Assembly: GCA_005885555.1 (NCBI GenBank)
Contig: VAWN01000024.1
Location: forward strand, 181,911-245,910
Origin: Actinomycetota bacterium
GTDB lineage: Bacteria; Actinomycetota; Actinomycetes; Mycobacteriales; Micromonosporaceae
Length of the DNA: 64,000 bases
Direction: 5' to 3'
Shown: piece by piece, positions 6,960-15,512 of the stretch
Layout: every line of letters begins with the position of its first letter
Numbering within the stretch: position 1 is the first letter of the stretch
The notes under the pieces: generated by a model
Told to the model about the DNA's origin: nothing
Databases searched by the model: none
Seen by the model: the letters and a program-made list of their open reading frames with translations, nothing else
Program-made: the position numbers and the translations under genes

Positions 6960-9631
6960 CAGTCCAGCTCCGCCGCCTCGTTGTCGGCACCGACCGGCCG
7001 CCACCGCGGACCGTCCGCGTCCAGCATCGCGACCAGCGTCTCCTTCCGGCCGCGGCGCATCCGCCACATCTGCGCACCGTGCGGCAGCCGGGCACTGTCC
7101 ACCTTGAACTCGGCGATCACGTCGTTGGTCTCGCCGGGGGCGAACCCGTTGCCGCGGAACGGCCCGCGCTCGATCACCCAGCCCTGCATGGCGCGCATCG
7201 AGGTCTCGTCGCGGCCGCCGAACGGGATGCGGTACAGGTCGGGACGGTATGCGGTCCAGCGCAGCAGGTAGATCTCGTCGGCGTCGTGGGTGAACGGCGA
7301 CTGCGGGTACCCGAGGCCGAGCGCCTCGTAGAGCTGGCCCGGCGTGGTGAGGTGCTCCACCTCGCTGGCCCGCTGCACGAACCCGGACACCCGGTCGTAC
7401 CCGCGGTCCAGGTAGTACCGCACCTGCGCCGCGCTGATCGCCTTCTGCATGACGACCGGTCGCTGGGCCGGCTCCGGCTCGGTACCGGCAACCGGCATCT
7501 CGGGCTGCCCCTCCTCGACGGCCGGCTGGTCGGTCAGCCCGACCTCGGCCGCCCACACCGCCAGCGCCTTGATCTGCACGCCGGGCAGGGTCGCGCCGAC
7601 CGGGGTACCCGGGTTGACCGCGAACGACCACGACTCGTCCGGCCACGCGCTGATCAGCTGCACGAACTTCGCCTCCACGACGTCGGTCTCGGCGCCGAGG
7701 TACTCGGTCATCCGCTCGGTCGAGGTGAACACCACCATGTACGGCTGCCCCTCGACCTGCTCCCGGCGCCAGGCGAAGCCGGGCTCGCCGGGCCGTACCC
7801 CCGCCGGTGCCTTCGGTGGGATCGGGATCAGCACCTTGGCCAGCAGCAGGGTGGACAGGAAGTGGTCGGTCTGGCCGTCGCCGGCGGCCGCGAGGAGTTC
7901 GGTCTCCACGTTGTTGGCCGGCGTGAAGTCGGCCTCGTCGGGCCTGTCGGTGGCGGCCTCGTCCGTGGCGGGTCTGTCGGTCGCGCGCCTGTCGGTCGCG
8001 GATCTGTCGGTCGCGGATCTGTCGGTCGCGGGTTCGGGCGGCGGGGTGGCGGCCGGCGCGCGGTCGCGCGCGCGACCGGATTCCCTGCCGGGTTCCGCGC
8101 GGGCCGCGTCGAGCCAGCCCGCATCGGAGCGGGCGGCATCGGTGCGGGCGGCATCGGAGCGCCGGCCGGTGGTCTGGTCCCGCCCGGCGCCGAGATCGCG
8201 GCCGGGGTCGACATCGCGGCTGGGGTCGAGGTCGAGGTCGCGGCTCGGGGGGTACCCGGAGCGGGCGGCCCGGGTCGCGGCTCGGCTGCCGGTGAGCGTG
8301 TCGGCCCGGGTCGTGGTTTCCGACCGGGTCGTGGGTTCGGCCCGGGTCGTGGTTTCGGCGCGGGCCGCCGGTCTGGTCAGCGCTTCTGCCGGGGGTACCC
8401 GCTGGGTGCGCTCGACATCGACGGGCGGCACGGTCGCCGCCCGGGGCGGAGGGTACCCGGACTCGCGGCCGGTGCTGATGACGTACGTCGGGTCGGCACC
8501 GGTACCCAACGGGTACGGTTCCGGACGCGCAGCGGGAGCGCTGGACGCCGGCCGGCTCGGCGCGGCGGCGTGTGCCGGACGGGACTCCTCGACGATCGCG
8601 CCCTCGATGACCCGGGGCCGGCCGATCGACGGGGACGGCGCCGGCGCGGGTGACGCCGGGACGGATGGTGCCGGGGCAGGCGGTGCCGGTACGGGTGACG
8701 CAGGGACGGATGGTGCCGGGGCGGGCGGTGTCGGGGCGGGCGAAGGCGGCGCCGGCGGCTGCGCCTGGCCGATCGGGTTGAACGATGCGGCCGGTTCGGC
8801 CGGGGTGCGCACGGGAAGCGGCATACCCGGACGCCACGCGGGCGCCCCGGGCGGAGGCGGGGGCGGTGTTGTCGGCGCCGGCGGCGGAGGTGTCGGTGCC
8901 GGAGGTGTCGGCGTGCGTGGCGGAGATGTCGGCGCCCGCGGCGGTGCCATCGTCCGGGACGGGAGCACCGGGCGCGGCGGTATCGCGGTCAACCGGCGCG
9001 GTTCGTGCTCGGGCTCGGGCTCCGGGGCGGCGTGGGCGGGTACCCGGGCGCGGCCGGTCGGTGCACTGCGCGGCGGTGCGGCGTCGGGGGCCTGATGTGC
9101 GCCGGGCTGTGGGGGTACCGACCGGGCATACGCCGCCCGCGCCGCGGCGCTGGCGGCGAGCGCGGACATCGGGACCGGCGTGCCTCCGGCCTGGGCGGCA
9201 GCGGCCGCCTCCACCCGCGCCCGGGCCCCGATCGTGCGCCCCGGTAACCGGACGTCGCCCCGGGAGAGCTGGGAGACGAACCACGCCGGCAGGTACCCCT
9301 CGATCGGTAGCCCTGGATTGATCGCGAGCCACCACTCGGGGTTGGGCCAGGCGCCGGCGAGGTCGGCGTAGGCCATCCGACGCGCGGCGCCGCCGTGCTC
9401 GGCCAGGCATGTGGTCATCGCCTGCGGCGAGGTGAAGGCGAGCACGTGGGTGCGCCCGCCGCTCGTCCAGGTGCCCCACCCCGTCCCGGCGCGTGGGGAC
9501 AACGCGGCCGACGACATCGGCAGCAGCAGCTCAACGTGCGAGAGGATGCGGAAGTAGAGCTCCTGATCGCCCGCGCGGAGGGCGTCGCGGAGCGCAGCCT
9601 CGGCCTCCGTGGCCGGCTCCCAGTCGGTCAC
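6959..9631 (-). CDS. Large protein with two SseB-like domains and a Pro/Ala-rich linker
   Basis: About 890 residues. An N-terminal SseB-like domain (about residues 1-150: ALRDALRAGDQELYFRILSH, then HVLAFTSPQAMTTCLAEHGG, then NPGLPIEGYLPAW) is repeated near the C-terminal third (ETELLAAAGDGQTDHFLSTL, VVFTSTERMTEYLG, NPGTPVGATLPG). About 300 residues of Pro/Ala-rich low complexity join them, including short TDRSA/TDRPA repeats. A final domain of about 150 residues (YEALGLGYPQSPFTHDADEI) follows. SseB-like proteins are often encoded beside type VII secretion genes in actinobacteria. I chose GTG 9631 because a GGAGGGGG ribosome-binding site precedes it; an upstream start at 9676 is possible. Divergent from mycP across a palindrome-bearing gap. 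Confidence 0.8.
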   Translation of the reverse strand: MTDWEPATEAEAALRDALRAGDQELYFRILSHVELLLPMSSAALSPRAGTGWGTWTSGGRTHVLAFTSPQAMTTCLAEHGGAARRMAYADLAGAWPNPEWWLAINPGLPIEGYLPAWFVSQLSRGDVRLPGRTIGARARVEAAAAAQAGGTPVPMSALAASAAARAAYARSVPPQPGAHQAPDAAPPRSAPTGRARVPAHAAPEPEPEHEPRRLTAIPPRPVLPSRTMAPPRAPTSPPRTPTPPAPTPPPPAPTTPPPPPPGAPAWRPGMPLPVRTPAEPAASFNPIGQAQPPAPPSPAPTPPAPAPSVPASPVPAPPAPAPSVPASPAPAPSPSIGRPRVIEGAIVEESRPAHAAAPSRPASSAPAARPEPYPLGTGADPTYVISTGRESGYPPPRAATVPPVDVERTQRVPPAEALTRPAARAETTTRAEPTTRSETTTRADTLTGSRAATRAARSGYPPSRDLDLDPSRDVDPGRDLGAGRDQTTGRRSDAARTDAARSDAGWLDAARAEPGRESGRARDRAPAATPPPEPATDRSATDRSATDRRATDRPATDEAATDRPDEADFTPANNVETELLAAAGDGQTDHFLSTLLLAKVLIPIPPKAPAGVRPGEPGFAWRREQVEGQPYMVVFTSTERMTEYLGAETDVVEAKFVQLISAWPDESWSFAVNPGTPVGATLPGVQIKALAVWAAEVGLTDQPAVEEGQPEMPVAGTEPEPAQRPVVMQKAISAAQVRYYLDRGYDRVSGFVQRASEVEHLTTPGQLYEALGLGYPQSPFTHDADEIYLLRWTAYRPDLYRIPFGGRDETSMRAMQGWVIERGPFRGNGFAPGETNDVIAEFKVDSARLPHGAQMWRMRRGRKETLVAMLDADGPRWRPVGADNEAAELD

Positions 9632-9670
9632 AAAGGCACCCCCTCCACCACGTCGCGGTCCTGACACTGG

Positions 9671-9707
9671 GCGCAACCTAACCTACAAGGCTAAAGGTAG
9701 GTTGTGC
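9671..9707. promoter_or_regulatory. Inverted repeat in the sseB-like/mycP divergent promoter
   Basis: Left arm GCGCAACCTAACC (9671-9683) and right arm GGTAGGTTGTGC (9696-9707) form an imperfect inverted repeat with a 12-nt A/T-richer centre, one of the few such tracts nearby. It lies between the divergent starts at 9631 and 9756, where an operator for both type VII-associated genes would be expected. Confidence 0.45.
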
Positions 9708-9755
9708 AGCCGACGAGGGGCCACCGGATGACCGGCGGGTCGGTACGATCCGCCC

Positions 9756-10961
9756 GTGCGCGTGATCCGGTCGGCGATGGCGCTCGCGCTGCTCGCGACG
9801 GTTGCGCTGGCGCCCGCGGCGCCCGCCGGGGCAGAGGTCGCGTGCGCGGCTTCGCCCGCGCCGGGTTCAGCGCTGCCGGGGGTACCGTGGCCGCAGGCGC
9901 GCTACGACCTCCGACGGCTGGCCGGCACCGCAGATGGCAGCGGGATCACAGTCGCGGTTGTCGACTCCGGTGTCGATGCCGGCAATCCCCAGCTGACCGG
10001 CACGGTGCTGCCCGGTGCTGACCTGCTCCGCCCCGGGGGTACCGGCCGGCGCGACTGCATCGGGCACGGCACCGCGGTCGCCAGCATCATCGCCGCCGCC
10101 CCGGTCGCGGGTACCGATTTCGTGGGGGTCGCGCCGAAGGCCCGCATCCTGCCGTACCGGGTGACCGAACACGAGATCGTCAACGGCCACGGCCAGGGGC
10201 AGGACGCACCGCCGGGCGCCCTGGCCAAGGCGATCCGCGACGCGGCCGACCATGCGCAGGTGATCAACCTGTCGCTGACCCAGGACGCGGACGATCCGCA
10301 GCTGCGCGCCGCCGTCGGGTACGCCGTGGCGCGCGACGTGGTTGTCGTGGCGGCCGTCGGTAACCAGCACCGGGACGGGGTAACCGATCCGGCGTCCTAT
10401 CCGGCCGGGTACCCCGGCGTGATCGGCGTCGGTGCGATCGACGAGAACGGCGTGCGGGTGAGCCAGTCGCAGGTCGGCGCATATGTCAGCGTGGTGGCTC
10501 CCGGATCGGGCGTGGTGGCCGATGCGCCGGGGCGGGGGCTGGCGCGGTATGACGGTACGAGCTTCGCGGCGCCGTTCGTGTCGGGTACCGCGGCGCTGAT
10601 CCGCCAGTACCATCCGGGGATCCACGCCGACGAGGTGATCGCGCGGATCCTCGCGACCGCCGACCCGGCCCCGGGCGGGCGACCGAGCGCGCAGTACGGG
10701 TACGGCATCCTGAACCCATACCGGGCGGTGACCGAGCAGGTGGCGAGCGCCCGTCCTCGGGTACCGGCGCCGGCGGTCGGTGCCGGTGCCGGTGGGGCCG
10801 CGGCCGCGGGGGCGGCGGGCGGATCGGGTACGGCGCCGGCTCGGGGTACCGCGCTGCTGCTCGCCCTCGGCGCCGTGCTGCTCGCGGGCCTGATCGCGCT
10901 GGTGGCGACCGTCGTACCGCGCGGCAGTGCCCGCGGTTGGCGCCCCGGAGACGCCGGCTGA
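9756..10961 (+). CDS. mycP: Mycosin, type VII secretion subtilisin-like protease
   Basis: 401 residues. The signal peptide is residues 1-27 (VRVIRSAMALALLATVALAP...AGA). A subtilase (S8) domain follows with catalytic Asp in VVDSGVD, His in GHGTAVA and Ser in GTSFAAPFVSG. After a Gly/Ala-rich linker there is a C-terminal transmembrane helix (LLLALGAVLLAGLIALVATVV) and a basic tail. This layout is that of mycosins, membrane-anchored proteases of ESX/type VII systems that act outside the membrane and stabilise the secretion complex. The GTG start is followed at once by the signal peptide. It is convergent with the WXG100 genes across hairpin and tandem-repeat DNA. Confidence 0.9.
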   Translation: MRVIRSAMALALLATVALAPAAPAGAEVACAASPAPGSALPGVPWPQARYDLRRLAGTADGSGITVAVVDSGVDAGNPQLTGTVLPGADLLRPGGTGRRDCIGHGTAVASIIAAAPVAGTDFVGVAPKARILPYRVTEHEIVNGHGQGQDAPPGALAKAIRDAADHAQVINLSLTQDADDPQLRAAVGYAVARDVVVVAAVGNQHRDGVTDPASYPAGYPGVIGVGAIDENGVRVSQSQVGAYVSVVAPGSGVVADAPGRGLARYDGTSFAAPFVSGTAALIRQYHPGIHADEVIARILATADPAPGGRPSAQYGYGILNPYRAVTEQVASARPRVPAPAVGAGAGGAAAAGAAGGSGTAPARGTALLLALGAVLLAGLIALVATVVPRGSARGWRPGDAG

Positions 10962-10989
10962 TCGCGGTCGGCCCGGCTTGAGTCCGAGA

Positions 10990-11033
10990 TCTTGGACGCG
11001 CCCACCCCTTGTAGGGGGTACAGGCGTCCAAGA
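10990..11033. terminator. Nested hairpin A, TCTTGGACGC family
   Basis: Arms TCTTGGACGC (10990-10999) and GCGTCCAAGA (11024-11033) pair perfectly over 10 bp. They enclose a second stem, ACCCCT/AGGGGGT. It sits between convergent genes (mycP and the WXG100 pair), the position of a two-way terminator. A near copy occurs at 63751 and a longer relative at 47734. Confidence 0.55.
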
Positions 11034-11070
11034 CCCACTGCCGAAGCACGGATCGGGCGGTGCGGACGGC

Positions 11071-11127
11071 GCAGATCGAGGCCGCGCAGATCGAGGCCGC
11101 GCAGATCGAGGCCGCGCAGATCGCGCG
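11071..11127. repeat. 15-bp tandem repeat
   Basis: Three head-to-tail copies of GCAGATCGAGGCCGC (11071-11085, 11086-11100, 11101-11115) plus a partial fourth unit. The array is downstream of hairpin A, in the intergenic region before the 3' end of the WXG100 gene. It is open in several frames but has no gene-like context. Confidence 0.75.
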
Positions 11128-11191
11128 GCGCGGGCTGGACACGGCAACCGCCCCCGGCGCGGGAGGTCGCCGGGGGCAGCTGGTGTCCGGA

Positions 11192-11488
11192 CTACTGGAA
11201 CAGGCCGGTGTTGCGCTTCTCGGTGTGCTGGTAATCGACGGCCGAGTCATCCAGCGCCTGCTTGATGTCGCGCAGGATGTTGGACAGGTCGCCGGACGAC
11301 TGCTTCCACCGGGCCTGACGGACGTCGTATGCCTCGCGGGCACCGCCGTCCCAGGTGGCGACCAGTGGGGCGGCGTCCTGCTCCAGCTGGCCGAGTTGGG
11401 TGTTCAGCGTGTTCAGCGCGCTCTGGATGTCGGCGGTGGCCTTCTGCAACGCGACGAAGTTGACGACGAGCGTGTCGTTGTCGTTCAT
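11192..11488 (-). CDS. WXG100 family protein (ESAT-6-like)
   Basis: 98 residues, all helical, with the hairpin-turn motif WDG (WDGGAREAYDVRQARW, about residue 45) in the middle. This matches the WXG100 family of about 100-residue proteins that form helical-hairpin dimers and are exported by type VII systems. It has no signal peptide, as is usual. It lies 20 nt downstream of the other WXG100 gene, so the pair is probably co-expressed as a heterodimer resembling EsxA/EsxB. The classical C-terminal YxxxD/E secretion signal may be represented by YDVRQ in the second helix or be supplied by the partner. Confidence 0.9.
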   Translation of the reverse strand: MNDNDTLVVNFVALQKATADIQSALNTLNTQLGQLEQDAAPLVATWDGGAREAYDVRQARWKQSSGDLSNILRDIKQALDDSAVDYQHTEKRNTGLFQ

Positions 11489-11508
11489 GACAAGAGCCTC
11501 CCGATTCT

Positions 11509-11829
11509 TTAGAGCGGCAGCTGCCGGCCGCCGCCACGGTGGGCGCCGAGCCGGTCCGCGGCGGCGGAGTCGGACACGGTGTACTGCTGGCCGGAGGTGC
11601 GGATCGCGGTCGCGGTCTCAGCGAGCGCCTGGTGCAGCGCCGCCTGGTCCTCGGACCACGCGATCTTCACCTGCTCGAACGACCGGCCGCCGGCACCCTG
11701 CCACTGCGTGCGCAGGCCCTCCAGCTCGCCGAGCAGGGACTTGAGCATCGTCTGCAACGTCTGGTTGACCTGGTCGAACTTGTCCGCGGTCTGGCGCATC
11801 ACCGCGGCTTGGGCCTGGGTCGTGGCCAC
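11509..11829 (-). CDS. WXG100 family protein (CFP-10-like)
   Basis: 106 residues with the motif WQG (RTQWQGAGGRSFEQVKIAW) between two helices, and a longer, more flexible C-terminal tail (SGQQYTVSDSAAADRLGAH) of the kind that carries the export signal in CFP-10-like partners. It is the first gene of the WXG100 pair; the second follows after 20 nt. It starts at ATG (MATTQAQAAVMRQ). EccB lies immediately upstream on the same strand, so an eccB-esx-esx transcript is likely. Confidence 0.9.
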   Translation of the reverse strand: MATTQAQAAVMRQTADKFDQVNQTLQTMLKSLLGELEGLRTQWQGAGGRSFEQVKIAWSEDQAALHQALAETATAIRTSGQQYTVSDSAAADRLGAHRGGGRQLPL

Positions 11830-11907
11830 TGATCGTCACCCCGTTTCTGACTGTTCGCGCGACTGACGGGCCTGACCGTAACCGCCTCCCGAAGCGCGCC
11901 GCTACCC

Positions 11908-13332
11908 TCAATGCCCCGCCTGTGGATAACCCGGGATCCGGGCCGCGGCCGGGTCCAGCGCCGGACCGACCGGCAGCAACGCGACCAGGGCGGACGGCAT
12001 CGGTACCGGGGTCACGTCGGGGTACCCGAGCACGGCGAGCACGTCCGGGCCGGGTACCGGGTACCGGACCCCCAGCTCGGACACGACACTCAGCGCACCG
12101 GGTACCCCGGGCGCGGGCTGCGCGGACACGACCGTACCCCGGCCCGGCTCGACGACCACCCGATCGGCACCGGCAAGAGCACCCGCCCCGGCCGCGGCCC
12201 CGACACCGGCACCGGCGCCGGCACCCGCCGAACGCGGTACGGACGCGGACACCGGCACGTCGTAGGCCAGCGAGTCGCGGGTACCGCCGACGGTCGCGCA
12301 CAGACCGCGGTCGGCGAACCGCGGCCGGGCCAGCTCGGGCCGGGTCGCGGGCGGCGCGTTCGGACCGGCCGGGATCAGCGGCGCCGCGGTCTGCTGCGCG
12401 GCGAACTGTGCCGGGGTGAGCTCCTTCTGGCCGGTCCCCGAGTTCTGGCCGGTCCCCGAGGCGGCGAGCAGCAGCGCCGCCTGCAGTTCCGTCACCGCGG
12501 CCAGCCCGTCGGCCAGCGCCACCGCATACTGCCTCGCACCGCCCGGCACGGTCTCGAAGACCACCTCGCCGACCCGGGTGCCGGGCACCTTCGACGGGCC
12601 GCCGACCGGCCCGGGAAGCGACGGCGCGGCCAGATCCGGCGCCGCCGCGACAGCGTTGACGAACGCCGGTGCCACCGCGGTCAGCGGCTCCGCACCCCAA
12701 GCCAGCGCGCCGAGGGCGAACCGGGAGATCCGGTACCGGTGGTGCCGCCAGATCAGGTACCCGGTGCCGTCCGGCGTGGCGACGAGCAGCCCGGTGCCGT
12801 CCGGCAGCTCGGCACCGCCGCCCGGCGACCGCCCGACGTACAGCACCGACTGCGCCGGACCGTCCGCGAACGGCGCCGAACACAGCGCCCACGGCCCGCC
12901 CAGCAGCCGGCCGCGGTCCGGCAGCGGATCCGGCGCGCCCGCAATGCCGAGCGGCGCACCCCGCGGCACCCCGTCGATCGAGGAGCGCGCGACGGTCACC
13001 GGGTGCGCCTGCGGCGACCCGATGACCAGCAGCGCGGAGGCGTAGTTGGGCACCGGATGCAGCGCGCCGTCGACGTACACGTAGCGCGCCCCGGACTCCC
13101 GCTCCACGATCACCGCGGTGCCGTCCCGCCAGTCGCCGCCGCCCGGCGAAAGCACGCCATACACCGCCATGCCGGCAAGGCCGAGCACAGCAAAAAGAAT
13201 GCCGGCAAGGGTCGCCCCGGCGGTGCGGCGAAACGGCGGGCGCTCCGGGTCGGTGTCCCGCATGACCAGGGCGGACACCACCCGCTCCACGGTGAACTGA
13301 TGCGAGTGCAACTGATCCTGACGCGACGCCAC
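11908..13332 (-). CDS. eccB: Type VII secretion core protein EccB
   Basis: 474 residues. A short cytosolic N-terminus (MASRQDQLHSHQFTVERVVS, the conserved EccB start) and one transmembrane helix (about residues 38-62, GATLAGILFAVLGLAGMAVY) are followed by a large extracytoplasmic region with repeated beta-rich units (RDGTAVIVERESGARYVYVDG, ALCSAPF, LCATVGG). Two cysteines placed as in the family disulfide are visible. EccB is a core subunit of the membrane secretion complex together with EccC, EccD and EccE. Its start faces eccE across 86 bp. It is probably transcribed together with the two WXG100 genes downstream. Confidence 0.92.
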   Translation of the reverse strand: MASRQDQLHSHQFTVERVVSALVMRDTDPERPPFRRTAGATLAGILFAVLGLAGMAVYGVLSPGGGDWRDGTAVIVERESGARYVYVDGALHPVPNYASALLVIGSPQAHPVTVARSSIDGVPRGAPLGIAGAPDPLPDRGRLLGGPWALCSAPFADGPAQSVLYVGRSPGGGAELPDGTGLLVATPDGTGYLIWRHHRYRISRFALGALAWGAEPLTAVAPAFVNAVAAAPDLAAPSLPGPVGGPSKVPGTRVGEVVFETVPGGARQYAVALADGLAAVTELQAALLLAASGTGQNSGTGQKELTPAQFAAQQTAAPLIPAGPNAPPATRPELARPRFADRGLCATVGGTRDSLAYDVPVSASVPRSAGAGAGAGVGAAAGAGALAGADRVVVEPGRGTVVSAQPAPGVPGALSVVSELGVRYPVPGPDVLAVLGYPDVTPVPMPSALVALLPVGPALDPAAARIPGYPQAGH

Positions 13333-13418
13333 CCCAGCCTCCCCAACCTCTGGACGGCCCCACGGCCCGGCGGTCCCGCCATACGATAGGCGGCCGGAGC
13401 GCGTGATGGGAGGCGACC

Positions 13419-15089
13419 GTGGCGGCTGGCCGGGCCCGTAACCAGCTCGTCGTGGCGGAGATCGTCGCGGTCGTCGTGATCCTGGCCGTCCCGTCGGGGG
13501 TACCGTTCGGACTGGTCGGGATACCTGTCGCGGCCACTCTCGCGGTGCTCGGCTTCGGCCGCTGGCGGCACCGCTGGGTGTACCAGTGGGTCGGCGTCTG
13601 GCTGCGGTACGCCGGACGGTCCCGCGGCCCGACCGGCCATGTCCCGCCCCGCACCGAGGTCACCGACGTGATCGAGGACGAGTACGGCATGGCCGGCGTC
13701 CTGGAGCTCGGCGACCCGACCGGCCTGCTCGGCGACGCCCCGCTCGCCGTACCGTCACCGGCGTCCCTGCTCCCGCCCAGCGCCGCGGACACGCCCGTGG
13801 TACACGTGCAACTGCTCGTCCGCGGCGTGCCGGGGCCGGCACTGCGTGCCGCGGCGGGCATCCCGGCCACCAGCTACCGGCAGCTCACCGAGGGCAGGAT
13901 CCCCGGGTACCAGCGCATCCTGCTCGCCGTCCGGGTGCTGCGCGACGACCGCGGCTGGTCCGACGACGACCTGCGCCGTGGCCTGCACAGCGCGCTGCGC
14001 CGGGTCCGCCGCCGGCTCGCCCAGGACGGGGTACCGCACCGGCCGGTCGGTGAGCCGGCGCTGCTGACCACACTCGCCGAGCTGGCCGGCGGTACCCCCG
14101 TCCGGGAGTCCTGGTCCGGCCTGGACACCGGCGGCCTGCGCCAGGTCAGCCTGCGCGTCCGGCAGCTCGCCGGGCTGCGTGCCGAGCTGGCCGGCCAGCT
14201 GGTACCCCGGCTGCTGAGTCTCTCGGCGGCCGCGACCACGGTCTCGCTGGCCGCGTCGCCGGACGGCCTCGACCTGCTGGTCCGGGTGGCCGCACCGGAC
14301 GGCGGCGTCCTGACCACGGCGGTGCGCAGCCTGCGCCGCCTGCTCGGCTCGGCCGGCCTCGCCGCGACCCGGCTGGACGGCGAACAGCTGCCCGGGCTCG
14401 CCGGCACCCTGCCGCTGGGCCTGGTCGGCGAGCCCCAACCGGCCGGTGCGCTCGGGATGGCGCGCGTCGAGCTGTTCCCGGCCGGCGTCGTGCTGGGCCG
14501 CAACCGGCGCGGCCGGCCGGTGACCGCCCGGCTCATCCGGCCGGAGCCGACCCGGGTACTGCTGATCGGCGGGGTACGCGTCGCGGAGCTGGTCACGCTG
14601 CGGGCGCTGGCGCTCGGAGTCCACGTGCTCGTGCAGACCGGGCGGCCGTACGCCTGGGAACCGTTCCTGCGCGCGGTCAGCCTGCCCAGCGACGCGATCG
14701 CCCTGGTACCCCCGGGTCAGCCGGCCGCGCTGCCACCCGCGGGACCGCTCGCGCCGCAGCTGGTCGTGGTCGACGTCGGTCCGGTACACGGGGAACCCGA
14801 CGGTGCCCTGTGGCGCACCACCATGCTGGTCCGCGACGACCTCGCCGCCACCGACCTCGACCCGCTGGCGCGCGCGGACCTGGTTGTCCTGCAGCCGTTG
14901 CGGCCCGGGGAGGCGGCGCTGGCCGGCGCGACGCTCGGCCTCGGCGAGGGCCAGGAGTGGCTGACGAAGATCCGGGCGGACATGGTCGGGATGGTGAACC
15001 GGCGCACGGTACGCTTCGCGCTGCTGTCGCCCACGCCGCTGGAGCAACAGCTGATCGGCTCGCCGGAACGGGCCGTCACCGTCGCTTGA
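13419..15089 (+). CDS. eccE: Type VII secretion core protein EccE
   Basis: 556 residues starting at GTG. Two N-terminal membrane segments (VVAEIVAVVVILAVPSGV and GLVGIPVAATLAVLGFG) are followed by the motif WVYQWVGVWLRY and a long soluble part with YRQLTEG and a final LVVLQPLRP segment. The layout matches EccE, which sits at the rim of the ESX membrane complex. It is divergent from eccB. No eccC ATPase or eccD channel gene lies in the window, so the locus is split or those genes are elsewhere. Confidence 0.88.
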   Translation: MAAGRARNQLVVAEIVAVVVILAVPSGVPFGLVGIPVAATLAVLGFGRWRHRWVYQWVGVWLRYAGRSRGPTGHVPPRTEVTDVIEDEYGMAGVLELGDPTGLLGDAPLAVPSPASLLPPSAADTPVVHVQLLVRGVPGPALRAAAGIPATSYRQLTEGRIPGYQRILLAVRVLRDDRGWSDDDLRRGLHSALRRVRRRLAQDGVPHRPVGEPALLTTLAELAGGTPVRESWSGLDTGGLRQVSLRVRQLAGLRAELAGQLVPRLLSLSAAATTVSLAASPDGLDLLVRVAAPDGGVLTTAVRSLRRLLGSAGLAATRLDGEQLPGLAGTLPLGLVGEPQPAGALGMARVELFPAGVVLGRNRRGRPVTARLIRPEPTRVLLIGGVRVAELVTLRALALGVHVLVQTGRPYAWEPFLRAVSLPSDAIALVPPGQPAALPPAGPLAPQLVVVDVGPVHGEPDGALWRTTMLVRDDLAATDLDPLARADLVVLQPLRPGEAALAGATLGLGEGQEWLTKIRADMVGMVNRRTVRFALLSPTPLEQQLIGSPERAVTVA

Positions 15090-15112
15090 TCGAACATGGG
15101 AGGATCGCGCGC

Positions 15113-15508
15113 ATGGGCATTGTCATCCGGCTGATCGTCACCGCGGTCGCGCTCTGGGTCGCCACGCTGCTGCTGCACGGGATCACGCTGGACACCACCT
15201 CGACTCCGAAGAAGATCGGCACCCTACTCGCCGTCGCGGTCATCTTCGGCATCGTCAACGCGGTGATCCGGCCGATCGTGAAGACCGTGGGCTGCGCGTT
15301 CTATGTGCTGACGCTGGGCCTGATCGCCCTCGTGGTCAACGGCGCGCTGTTCCTGCTGACCAGCTGGATCGCCGGCAAGCTCGGGCTGCCGTTCCACGTC
15401 GACGGTTTCCTGACCGCGGTGCTCGGCGCGCTGATCGTCGGCGCGGTCAGCTGGGTGCTCAACGCAGTGATCCCGGACCGGGCCAGGGGGCAGGGCAACG
15501 ACCGGTGA
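15113..15508 (+). CDS. Four-helix membrane protein, phage-holin family 4 (PF04020-like)
   Basis: 131 residues with four predicted membrane helices: RLIVTAVALWVATLLL, IGTLLAVAVIFGIVNAVI, FYVLTLGLIALVVNGALFLL and FLTAVLGALIVGAVSWVLNAV. The FGIVNAVIRPIVK segment is a signature of the widespread small membrane-protein family annotated as phage holin 4_2. Most chromosomal members are not phage genes and have no known role. The ATG is preceded by GGGAGG at a good distance and lies 23 nt after eccE. It ends 4 nt from the convergent anti-sigma gene. Confidence 0.85.
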   Translation: MGIVIRLIVTAVALWVATLLLHGITLDTTSTPKKIGTLLAVAVIFGIVNAVIRPIVKTVGCAFYVLTLGLIALVVNGALFLLTSWIAGKLGLPFHVDGFLTAVLGALIVGAVSWVLNAVIPDRARGQGNDR

Positions 15509-15512
15509 TCAG

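Noticed and set aside
7079..9095. Long plus-strand open frames opposite the SseB-like gene
   Set aside because: Arg/Gly/Ala-rich translations without motifs. The minus-strand frame has two SseB-like domains, a ribosome-binding site and a coupled neighbour.
9671..9707. IdeR/DtxR iron box at the ESX promoter
   Set aside because: Only the central AAGGCTAA fits the TTAGGTTAGGCTAACCTAA consensus; the outer positions do not.
11060..11512. Plus-strand frame containing the QIEAA repeats
   Set aside because: It runs antisense through the WXG100 gene. The repeat is a 15-bp minisatellite that is open in several frames.
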